From Welwitschia mirabilis (lineage: Eukaryota > Gnetophyta > Gnetopsida > Welwitschiales), in the NCBI GenBank assembly GCA_051453625.1, contig JBOZIK010000001.1, positions 226,370,080-226,399,816 on the forward strand: a DNA stretch of 29,737 nt, given 5' to 3'. Both the position numbers and the translations under genes were made by a program. How positions within the stretch are numbered: position 1 is the first letter of the stretch; every line of letters starts with the position of its first letter. The notes under the pieces were generated by a model. That model was given only the letters and a program-made list of their open reading frames with translations. It made no database searches and was not told the origin of the DNA. Positions 20,649-29,737 of the stretch are shown here, piece after piece.

Positions 20649-21680
20649 TACTTTAAGTATCATCTTGATCTGATTTATCACTATCCCAAATAGAAATTTT
20701 CCATTTCTTATTAGACTTTATTGATGCTTATTTTTTTGTTCTTTTAAAATGTAGCTACATGTTCCCAAACTCTTTGCATGAATAGCATTAGATACGCTTC
20801 TCTCTTGAATTACTCTTTAGTCTTGAAGATGTTTTTTCATGATCCTTTTGTTTTTTACTTTCTAACTACCAACATCTTCTTAAACTTTCTAGTGAATAAA
20901 GTAAGTCCTTCATCCATATCAGAATTAGAATAAGAGGATAAACAAATAGAAGATTTATTATTTCTAAAAAGAGGTAAATGATTTGTATTAAGAGCCATAT
21001 ATTTATGTCTATTACCTTTGTGAAGATGTTGTGATTTAGAGGTTAAGATATCACTTGTCAACTCCTCTAGCCTAATCTTGTCAATGTCTTTTATATCTTT
21101 AGTGGATAATACTTTGTTCTCATATGCCCTTGAAAGTGATCTTAGAACCTTCTTAGTAATTTATCTTAACTTTAGTGATTGTTCAAGCCCCCAAAGCACA
21201 TTAACAATGTCCACAAGTTGTCCTTAAATTTTATAAATGTTTCATCATCTTGCATCCAAATGTGCTCAAATTATAACATCAACATTCACTTTTTTATCTT
21301 TTTTATTTAGTTGGTTTCTTCATATGTCACTTGTAAATAATTCCAATTCTCTTTAGTAGTAGAAACATTTCATACATTTTTCAGTCTTTTTAATTGATGC
21401 CACAACTTATGGCATTCATAGATTCTTATTGAGCATAGCCTTATCTTTGTTAGCATCATCCCATTTAGTTATTGGTTCAACTACAAAAGCATTCATACCA
21501 TTATTTACTTATGCTTCATAAGTGATTCAAATCCTTTCTTAATAATAGTCCACCAATAAAATATTATGGCTTCACTAACTACTTGCATTTTAATATTTCA
21601 TATCTCCTAGTTATATCCATTAAAATACAGAAAATAGTGGATGATTAGTCTTCCATCTTTGAATGTTTATTAAAAAAATC
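20649..21680 (-). pseudogene. gag: Copia gag, N-terminal part (UBN2 / Retrotran_gag type), broken
   Basis: The minus strand, from about 21680 downward, carries pieces of a plant Ty1/copia gag: KWDDANKDKAMLNKNL (about 21470-21420), LQVTYEETN and FEHIWMQDDETFIKFKDNLW (about 21340-21220), VDIVNVLWGLEQSL then KKVLRSLSRAYENKVLSTKD, and LEELTSDILTSKSQHLHKGN (about 21075-21015), the usual LEEL...L.THE region at the end of the UBN2 core. The frame 21061-20855 goes on with a Ser/Asp stretch and LTLFTRKFKKMLVVRK, which fits the FARKFKK segment that normally precedes a zinc knuckle. WDSDKSDQDD lies next to the Athila junction. Stops and frameshifts are frequent. Confidence 0.8.
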
Positions 21681-21706
21681 AAATGTAGCAAAAATCCTAT
21701 ACTAAA

Positions 21707-21720
21707 GCTCTAATATCAAT
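21707..21720 (-). other. Primer binding site of the copia element
   Basis: The minus strand reads ATTGATATTAGAGC immediately after the LTR end TTTAACA. It is two transitions from the iMet-type TGGTATCAGAGC. Confidence 0.75.
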
Positions 21721-22873
21721 TGTTAAAGCTGTGTATCCTAAAGGAAAGAGATGAATAGAATAGATAAGGTAGTTTTTATACTTTTATTATTTAACATTAC
21801 ATTTACATAATGTAATCTCTCATCTAAATAAATAATAGCTAGAGAAGACTTAACTCCCATGAAGATTTATATAATTAAAAATACATATAGATATTAAGCA
21901 CATGAATTTAATTAAATAATAAAGATTAGTAGATATAAGTGAATGAAAATAAGCTTGTTTTCCTTTATTTCAAGTGCATCCTTCAATCATATGTCCTATG
22001 GGACTTTGAAGTAGTCCTCCATCTTAAAATGGGATTTTACATTTATCCTTAGTCTTCAAGTCAAATATAATTTATATTAATCCTTTACTTTATAATAAAA
22101 TATTATCATACTTCTTAGCCTCTAAGTAAGCTAAAATAGCTTTAATTATAATGAGACAAAATAATAGTTAATAGAGAATAATAGAAAGAATATAGAAGAT
22201 GTAATGTTATATAATGAGGCCCAACAATATGAGATTTAGTACTTGTATGTCTATGTGTATCTTTTTTTTAAAGTACAATTATGTTAGAATTATATAGAGG
22301 ATGAATTCTAACTATTGTAAATCATGATTCCAAGATATGTCCCTATTAAAACCTCCAAAATGACTATTTATTTTTCCAAGATAAACTCCCAATTGTTATA
22401 TTTTTTTGAATGGTTATACTAGTGGTTGAACTTTCATGGATCTAGTCAATAACTCTTGATATGTTTTTAGTTCTTGCATTAGGCATTCAACCTATAGTTG
22501 AGGTAGTTAATTCCTAATTTTAATCAATTAACCCCATCATGAAAATGAAGTATGACAAAAGTCTTTAAATGGTTAATCTCATAACAATAGGCAGTTAACC
22601 CCTATTAGAAATCTATTATTAATTATACTCGGTTGTCCATCCTAATAGTGCATGTTCAATTCCCTATTGAAGATATACACTAATAACTGTAATATATGGA
22701 TAATCATTAATAATAAATGATTGACTTTTTAAGTGATTTTCCCTTCTTTTCTTCTTATTATCTGTGTCCCTAAACATTCAAACATTCTTCAAGACTAATA
22801 CAAACCATATAAACATTAGATTTAATTCATTAAAATTTATGTTATCATTAATTAATAATTAAGTGATGTAATA
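21721..22873 (-). repeat. 5' LTR of the copia element
   Basis: On the plus strand it begins TGTTAAAGCTGTG after the PBS and ends GATGTAATA, decayed from GATGCAACA as judged from the other copy at 8920. It is 1153 bp with no open frame. The next five bases, GTTCT (22874-22878), would be the target duplication, but the other flank is deleted. Confidence 0.75.
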
Positions 22874-24499
22874 GTTCTCATGTAGTTATACTTAGAAGGG
22901 CTATGAGATGTGGGGAGGATCTACTTCTATTTATTTTCCATAAAATATCAATCTAAAAAAAAAGTCTTATAAGTTTTCTTTTCCTTATAATAAATTATGA
23001 ATAAGCTATGTTTTAACCTCAAAATCCTAGTTTTCATCTAAGTTAAGGGTATATCTAGTTGTTACTAAGTTTTAAACCTTAATATTTATTAATATTTCAT
23101 ATTTCATGCTTTATCATTTTTTGTATAATAGTGTATATCTTTTATATCTTAAGTCTACATAATTCACTATCTTTTATAACACTATTTTAGGCTACGATAT
23201 TTTTGTTGTTTTATTTCATTTATCTTATGTCCATATTTTTCTTTACTTTTTGCAAATGAACAAAAATTAATAAATCTTTTACTTTATTTTTTACACTAAT
23301 AAATAAAAGGTTGCATTTTTTTATGTTCATGCCTTTTACTTACTCTCTCCTATGACATATATAACATTATGCTTTTTGATTATTAGTACTAGTTATTTAT
23401 ATTTTGTTTTATTTTAGGACTAGTTTTTAGATCCACAACCATTTACATGAGCTATGAACATCTTGATTATTAGTAGGATTTATTTCTATGAGTGTCATCA
23501 TTTGCACAAGATTTATAAGGAGATTAGATATTAATAGTCATAATATTATATTATTTTTCAAACTATAATACCATACTAGGAGGAATTTTTGTACCTTTTA
23601 GGTGATATGGAATATAGATACTTAATGAGCTTAAAATGATGTATTATGATCTAGTTTTAGGCTATTCATGAATATTATAATTAGAAGGTTGAGATTGAGG
23701 GCAAAAATGCAGAGCATAAAGGACCACTTCAACCTATCATCTTTATAAATGATTCATATTTTCTTTCTCATCATCATATCTCATACACTTACTAATGTAA
23801 TGATTTTAACGTGTTTTAACATGGGATGCATGACATTATATGAAATCTGAGATTTTTAGGATGATAGCACCCAGGAATTTACATCCTGAAAGCTATAATT
23901 TACATATTTCTAGTCATTTTTTTATTAAATTTAATGGTTTCATGTGATATAAGTTATGAGAGATAAAATTGAGTCAATTCAACTTTTAGAATTTGAGCTA
24001 TTTATTTTCCAAACTACTTACAATTTTGTGGTACTATCTGCATGAGTAAATTGATTCTATGATGCAATTTGATAATTTTGCTTAGTTAAGCATGAATCAC
24101 ATGTAAAAACTCGATGGGTTTAACAATGTCTTGGCCTAAAATAGACCAAATTGCACCTATAATAATCCACAATTAATTCCCAAACTCAAAAAAAATGTTG
24201 TTATACCTAATTTATGCCATTTTCATGTGATTCAAGCTCTTCTCAAGCATTGAAAGAAGATTTTCTATCTTATTTCTCTAACATTTCTTCACTTCCATGT
24301 TGATCTTCTCTATATATCATGTTTAAAAGTCTTATAAATTCTTCATTCATATCTTTTACTATCACATAAATCCATTTTTAGTCTCCGAAACCCTTTTACA
24401 TTTCATTTTTTATCATCTTTTCTCCCATTTTCATGCATTTAAAGGGCATTGTAGGGGTGGTGAAGTGCATGTGAAGGGGTAGTGGAGAGAAAGAAGAAG
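22874..24499 (+). other. Probable upstream part of LTR copy B, boundary unknown
   Basis: AT-rich, no coding signal. The matching part of copy A lies outside the window, so the LTR start cannot be fixed by comparison. CTCTATATATCAT at about 24308 is a possible TATA box. TGTAATGATT at about 23796 is one possible LTR start, complementary to the LTR end AATGGGACATTACA only in its first five bases. Confidence 0.4.
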
Positions 24500-26090
24500 G
24501 CATTAAATCTTGTAATCAATTTGAATGAATAATAATGGAAAGGGATGTGATTTCATCTAAAATCAATAATTTTTCTTTATGTTTTTAATGATTTTTATTA
24601 CTTAATTTATACATTTGTATCATTTTTTCAATTTAGTTAGAATTTTTATAACATGTTACATAATTAGTGCTAATCAGATTGTTATACATTTAGTACATAT
24701 CTTACAATTCTAAATTTTTTCATGATTGATCACTCTTTTTCATCAAAATCCATGCATTTTATTCATATTCTTTCTTTTTTCCTCCATTCTTCTTATTTTT
24801 GAGTACATTTTCTCATGATTTCATCTTTTCTCTAAGGCAAATGATGATGAATTTCTATTTTCGCATTTGTAATAGAAATGGATTAATTTGTACATATGTT
24901 ATTTACATTTATCTAACATTAAAATTATTTATTTTTCATAAATTATTCTCTCTTCTTTATCCTCTTCTCAAAATCAAAGTGGAATAGTACATTTTAATGC
25001 TTATTTTAACCATATCTCTTTTTCTACAACTCCAATGTTTTAAAGTTTTGTTAGTATACTTCTCCCATGAATTAAAAACTTTCATCCTCATTTAGTTAGA
25101 ATCTAAATGTGGCCTCTAAAACTCCTTTTTCAGTCATTTATAGTCAAAGTTGTAGTTAGAAAATTTTTGAACTATAAAATCTTAATTTTTTTGATTTTGC
25201 AAAGTGAACTTCTCTATCATTATTTATGTGTTTTTTAAAATTTAAAATACTATATTGTCGTATTTTTTAAATTACTTTCATAATACGTAATTCATGTTTT
25301 CATAAGTGTTATAATCTTCCTAATAATTTTAATCAAATTGGAGTTAACTGTAAATTTTGTAGTTTTTTCTAGATGAACTATTTCTATCAGTTTTAATTGA
25401 TTCTACTTGATATTAATTTTTGATTCTAGAAACTTATTTTAAGACATATTTTGAGTATTTTTAAGGTTCTGAGAATTTTTAAGTTTCTTCTTCTGAATTT
25501 TATCTCTTCCTTTCCCCTGTCTTACTCTTCTTCCTTTTCCTCTTTTTTTTAATTAAAATAGCTTAACATTAACTATTACTTTGATTTCATAAGCATACAT
25601 ATACTAGTTTTGATCAATTACTTGTTAATATAGAACCTTATTTAGCTATTTTAATACTGATATAACATATTTCATAATAAGTAGTATAATGTTCCAAATT
25701 TGTTAATTATATAATTAAGTATATTAAGTGCTAATTAAGGATAATTAACAGAGATATAAATGGGTGTAACCCAAATATAAAATAATGTATCCCTTCATTA
25801 TATAATATAAATCCATGGCATTAGGTGGGAATGGATAGACTAGATGGATATAACTAATAATAAGCTTGGCTGATTTCCAAGGGTCTTAGAAGGGGAACGA
25901 AGATCATAGTCTACATCTTTACTTATAACCACTAGTCAAAGGTTGTTTGCTAATACTAAGGAATGTAATCTACTGCTATCAATAATAAAAGCCTTATTCT
26001 CTTTAAATTATTTTTTTGAATCCTGACATATTATTTTAAATGTTCCTTTTCATGCAAAGTAATCCATAATTAGTAAAATGGGACATTACA
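24500..26090 (+). repeat. Old LTR copy B (downstream part)
   Basis: It is colinear with copy A (6770-8155) up to about 25700, then continues to an LTR-like end GGGACATTACA at 26090, directly before a PBS-like site. The frame 24799-24987 is a chance opening, not conserved in copy A. Its upstream limit is unknown. Confidence 0.7.
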
Positions 26091-26092
26091 TT

Positions 26093-26103
26093 TTGTATCA
26101 GAG
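26093..26103 (+). other. PBS-like site after LTR copy B
   Basis: TTGTATCAGAG, one change from the usual TGGTATCAGAG of iMet-primed elements, three bases after the LTR end. It makes copy B a 5' LTR (or a solo remnant) of a plus-strand element whose body would run rightwards. Confidence 0.65.
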
Positions 26104-26338
26104 AAAACAATAATTAGTAAACTGCTACTTGAGGAAAACAAGTAAAGAATTTAGTTTTATAAATAAAATAGGACAAAGGTTAAAAGAGTACATCAAAGAT
26201 AGGAATATAATGATTTAAAAAAATAAGGGACCCATGGAAATAAAGTGCATAACACCTTAATAAGGAAAACTAAAAATCACTAATGAGGAGGCAGAAAATC
26301 CTTTAAAGAGAAGATAACAAAGTTGTAATCCTCCGCAT

Positions 26339-26383
26339 CTAGGATTGAAGGCTTCGTGTTACCTAGAACAACTTCAATCCTAG
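26339..26383. repeat. Perfect 12-bp inverted repeat with 21-nt loop
   Basis: CTAGGATTGAAG (26339-26350) and CTTCAATCCTAG (26372-26383) are exact reverse complements. It would form a hairpin in RNA from either strand. Confidence 0.85.
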
Positions 26384-27217
26384 TAGAATATGTAGAAACT
26401 ATCATAGTACTGATCTAAACTGAAGAACAAGATGCTACAGAATTTTTCCTATTAATAGAATATGGTCACTTATAGAGTTTTATGTAAAGCTCACTGGGAA
26501 TTACTCATGGACTTCCACTCCTTAATCCTATGATGATTCATTAGTAGAAGAACTTCATCATATTAATCATGTGTAGAAGTCTTAGACAGGGATTAGCCAT
26601 TCACACTATGAAGAACAATGAGGAGTGGAATAAGCAAAATGACTGTACTGAAAATCCTATGGTATATTGGCTACCTTGATTAACAATAGATGTAGACATC
26701 ATTAAGCAAGATGGATGCTTAACCTATATATGTAAGAGGCTAGAAAGAGTTTAGCATTACCCCAATTGATCCATTAACTCCTTAATCTTAGGGTATAAGG
26801 TCTTCACCACTGATAAGAGCTAATCGATGCAATACAATACTTGGCCCTATTCATTCACAATGAACTATGGAGCTATAGGTGAATGGTGATGAGGCTTTAG
26901 AGAAGGATAAGAAATAGGAGGACTTTAACTTAGATGCTAAAAATAGGAAGTGGAATAGGACATATCCCCCTAATCCATTAATGTATTAAAATCATTAAAT
27001 ACCTCTTTCCCTTGAGAATTAAAAGAGAATAACAAATCCTTGAACAGGCTAGTGAAAGGAATAGAAGACAAAGTTTCATTTATAGTGATGCATTCCTCCC
27101 TTAGCTACCAAAGGGAGAGCTTCTATGAAGGCCGTGGGATAAAAGCCATATCTTCCTCGACCAAAGTCTCTATGTGAGGAACCTGAAATAAAAAAAAAGA
27201 ATGTCTAAGTTAAAGAC

Positions 27218-27266
27218 NNNNNNNNNNNNNNNNNNNNNNNNNNNNNNNNNNNNNNNNNNNNNNNNN
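27218..27266. other. Assembly gap, 49 N
   Basis: Unknown bases in the minus-strand coding-like region. I see no repeated flank. Confidence 0.95.
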
Positions 27267-28395
27267 ATGAAAGTAAGTTAATATCCCATGGAATCAATGT
27301 CGCCAAGAAAAGATAAGGGGTGCATCCTCTTCTTCTTTAAGTTTCTCAGGAATAGGATAACTCACTAGAGCTTTGTCACATTTTTAGTGGGAAGAGTAAT
27401 GAGATCCCAAGGACATATTTATCTACAAACATAAAATAACAAAAATTAGAGTCATTAAAAGATATACTTAACATTAAGAATCCTTAAAAAGAACCTATAA
27501 ATTAGATGGAATAAAAAAAACTATCTTAAGATGTTTCTCTAGGGTCATAACTCTTGAAACCTTCATCCTCTATAAATGAAGAAGAATGAAAATGTAATAA
27601 AGATCAAGAAGTAATTTCATGAGGAGATAAAACAAAGGAGGAATCTATAGAAACCAATATAAATGAATATAAACCTTTTAGACTCAGGTAAGAAAAATAT
27701 AAACCTAATAAGATATGCCTACCAAAAAACTTTCCTCTATCTCAGTTCCTCTTTAAGTGGGTCAACTAGGAAAGATTGAAGCAATAAATAATCAAAGCCT
27801 AGTCTAAAGAAATTTTACTAGTTAAAAAGTGGAATAAGTAAATTATGTAAGTAGGAATTTCACTCACCCAACCATGAAGAAAGGCCCTATTAGTAATCAA
27901 TTTTCCACAAGAATACAAAGTGGTAAAGTTGGTAGTGAAGATCTTATAACGATGAGTATCCACCTCTCACATTCATACAAAATCATCTAAGCGATTAGTC
28001 ATGAAGTAACAGAAGTCCTCATCAAAATAGAAAAATTTAGGAGGAAAGTGATTATGTTCACTTATTCCAAAGACCAGCTAAATGCTTTCTTCTAAAATCT
28101 AAACTGGGCCATGATGAGGATGGTAATGGTAGTAGTTCATGAATTGAAAAAAGAGTACAAGGACTCAAGAATGAAAAGAATCATAGGATGACAAAGACAA
28201 AAGGATGAAAAGCCATATAGATCTAAAAGAGTAAAGGAAAATATCCAGGAGAATCCTTGCTCTAAAGTAAATTGCTATATTTCCAATTCTGGAGAACCTA
28301 ACATTGGTAAAATTTCAAGAAATAGAGGGTAAAGTCTGGAATCCATACCTTAACCAAAGAAAAAGGTACATTCACAAACATTGAAGAAGAACTTA

Positions 28396-28403
28396 TATTT
28401 ATA
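28396..28403 (-). promoter_or_regulatory. TATA-like box (proximal)
   Basis: The minus strand reads TATAAATA in the context CTGTCTATAAATATAAG, upstream of the minus coding-like remnant. A pyrimidine-rich run ending in TTTCTTTAG at about 28428 could instead be a splice acceptor, which would put this TATA inside an exon. Confidence 0.3.
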
Positions 28404-28596
28404 GACAGAGGCAGGTTGTGAAAGGGCCTAAAGAAAATACAAGAAAGAGAAAGGGAAATTATTAAATTAAAAAAGAGGAGAATTGAAAAAAAATAAAATA
28501 TCAAAGAAAAGTCCAAGTAGAAGAATTAAAAAAGAGAACTACCAATTTAACTTTGGAATTACATGAAATGAGGTAAAAATGAAAGGAACATAAGGC

Positions 28597-28604
28597 TATT
28601 TATA
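28597..28604 (-). promoter_or_regulatory. TATA-like box (distal)
   Basis: The minus strand reads TATAAATA in CCACCACTATAAATAGCC, a good plant TATA context, followed by a pyrimidine-rich leader. It lies between the minisatellite and the minus-strand coding-like remnant, pointing toward the remnant. Confidence 0.45.
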
Positions 28605-28744
28605 GTGGTGGATGAGAGGTTAACCTAGCCTTAGAGTAATAGTTAACAATAATTAACTAAACCTTGGTTAAGTATAAATAACTCAGTTAACTATGAAAAA
28701 ATCAAGGACCAAAATTATAGTCTAACATTACATTCCTAGAAGAA

Positions 28745-29670
28745 CAACATTGCACTTTAAAGGCTAATGTCATACTCCATCAAACTTGATGTTACATTTT
28801 GAAGGCTTATGTCATACTTCTAGAATGATAACGTCATAGTTTAAAGGATGACATCAAACTCCTCAAAAATTAATGTCATACTCCCAAAAGGTTAATGTTA
28901 TAGTTTGAAGGCTAAGGTTGCACTCCCTTAAACTTGATGTTGCACTCCTAGAAGGCTGACATTGCACTTCAAAGGCTAATGTTGCACTCGCTTGAGCTTA
29001 ATGTCATACTTCAAAAAGGCCAATGCTACACTTTAAAGACTGATTACATGATTTCTTAAACTCAATATCACACTCTTAAAAGATTTATGTCACACTTTAA
29101 AGGCTAATTTTGCACTTGATTGCATCAAATTTAATGTCACACTCTAAAGTCCCTTAAAGGTCAACATCACACTTGGGTACCTAACATCGCACTTGAGTGC
29201 TCAATGTCATACTTGTTCTTCATAAGGTCAAATGCCATAATTGTTCCATAGAAATTTCCTATTCTACTTGCCTTTCCAAGGAAATCTGACATCACACTTA
29301 AATGTCTGATGTCGTACTTGACTACCCAATGTTGCAATAGGGTGCTTGACAGTGGTCTCCTACATATTAATGGCCTTCCATCATCTCTTGGAAATCACTT
29401 GTTCCATTTGCTAACACAAAAAGCCTTGATGTCACAGTTAATGGTCCAAAATCACACTTGGAGGCCCAACGTCACACTTGAATGCCTAAAGTTACACTTA
29501 TGCCCCAAATGCATGATCACCCCTGGCGTTGCTCAAAATCACCAAGAATTCTTTCAAAACCCCTAATATCACACATGGTTGTTTAACATTGCACTTAGTA
29601 CACATAGGTACTTGACATTGTGCTTGGCTCTTTAACACCATTCATGGATGTCTAGCAATACACAAACCCC
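28745..29670. repeat. Degenerate minisatellite, 20- and 22-bp units
   Basis: Units follow TAATGTCACACT-N(4-6)-AAGGC or TAACATCACACTTGAGTGCC. From 28849 to 29104 the units run 22, 22, 20 bp in four successive 64-bp sets. From about 29155 on, 20-bp units predominate (29155-29195, 29287-29346, 29427-29507, 29565-29660), separated by unrelated bits. An 85-codon open stretch at 29309-29566 is merely repeat translation. Confidence 0.9.
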
Positions 29671-29737
29671 CTTTGCCAATTAATATTCACATTAATAAGG
29701 TTATTAAGGCAACTACTTAAAAACTACTTTTCTAATT
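29671..29737. other. AT-rich end of window
   Basis: Nothing recognisable after the last repeat-like unit. Confidence 0.5.

Larger units (their letters stand above)
8751..22873 (-). mobile_element. Sirevirus-like Ty1/copia element, minus strand, split by Athila and mostly lacking pol
   Basis: The minus-strand order is 5' LTR (22873-21721), PBS (21720-21707), gag (about 21680-20649, continuing at 10671-9881 after the Athila insertion), about 950 bp without recognisable pol, PPT (8932-8921) and a truncated 3' LTR (8920-8751). The two LTR ends share about 165 bp, including CAAACATTCTTCAAGAC and TTAATTGATAATTA-like words. The gag has a UBN2-type core, a long charged middle part, an interrupted coiled coil and a zinc knuckle, as in Sireviruses. 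Protease, integrase, RT and RNase H were not found, so the element is a non-autonomous deletion form or an old remnant. Confidence 0.75.
26104..28420 (-). pseudogene. Coding-like remnant of uncertain family, minus strand
   Basis: I cannot assign this confidently. Less AT-rich than its surroundings, it holds several uninterrupted minus-strand pieces that look like decayed protein: FPPKFFYFDEDFCYFMTNRL (about 28054-27995), RYKIFTTNFTTLYSCGKLIT then NRAFLHGWVSEIPTY (27955-27855), KALVSYPIPEKLKEEEDAPL (about 27375-27310), and STMIVSTYSTRIEVVLGN (about 26405-26350). The last faintly resembles the ST.VVRAFDGTRREV block near some Ty3/gypsy proteases. Stops separate the pieces. TATA-like boxes lie upstream on the same strand. 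Possibilities are an extra antisense ORF of a Tat-lineage Ty3/gypsy element or gag-pol of another minus element. A 49-N gap is at 27218-27266. Confidence 0.35.

Noticed and set aside
28298-28516. 72-codon hydrophobic minus ORF as a membrane protein
   Set aside because: It begins in a poly-pyrimidine leader-like tract; the Phe/Leu/Ser richness comes from T/C-rich DNA. No conserved feature.
29309-29566. 85-codon open stretch as a small gene
   Set aside because: It runs through the 20-bp repeat units. Composition and periodicity explain the open frame, and there is no family motif.
28745-29670. CRISPR-like array (short repeats at regular distance)
   Set aside because: Units are contiguous and all diverged, with no constant repeat plus unique spacer, and the context is a plant retrotransposon.

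Overview
This looks like a stretch of plant heterochromatin built entirely from old, nested LTR retrotransposons. The DNA is very AT-rich, has almost no long open frame, and every recognisable coding remnant is a plant-type Ty3/gypsy or Ty1/copia gag or pol piece. I see no host gene, tRNA, rRNA or CRISPR array. The species cannot be named from the sequence; an angiosperm is the best inference.

Layout. (1) 1-6769, minus strand: an internally deleted Ty3/gypsy chromovirus (M). It has a very long 5' LTR (2664-6769), a tRNA-iMet-type PBS, gag, then directly the chromodomain end of pol, a PPT and the first bases of the 3' LTR. Most of pol is missing. (2) 6770-8155, plus strand: part of an older LTR (copy A) into which M inserted. 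A second, diverged copy (B) lies at about 24500-26090 and is followed by a PBS-like sequence. (3) 8751-22873, minus strand: a Sirevirus-like Ty1/copia element with a truncated 3' LTR, an almost pol-less interior, gag, PBS and 5' LTR. (4) 10672-20643, plus strand: a complete-length but decayed Athila-type Ty3/gypsy element inserted in the copia gag. It has both LTRs, a decayed tRNA-Asp PBS, gag, protease, RT, RNase H, integrase and a CTTAT target duplication. Removing it restores one continuous copia gag frame. (5) 26104-28600, minus strand: coding-like sequence of uncertain identity with TATA-like boxes at its 5' side. (6) 28745-29670: a degenerate minisatellite of 20- and 22-bp units, partly organised as a 64-bp higher-order repeat.

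Together these record successive insertions: the old LTR family and the copia element were laid down first, then Athila went into copia, and M went into LTR copy A. Decay is dominated by transitions, as expected for methylated, silenced DNA. All elements look non-autonomous now. Seven N gaps interrupt the left part and position 27218-27266. Three of them are exactly 100 N and flanked by repeated sequence, which points to unmerged contig ends. I found no clearly new functional system. The most unusual items are the higher-order minisatellite beside antisense promoter-like signals, and the very readable nesting record.
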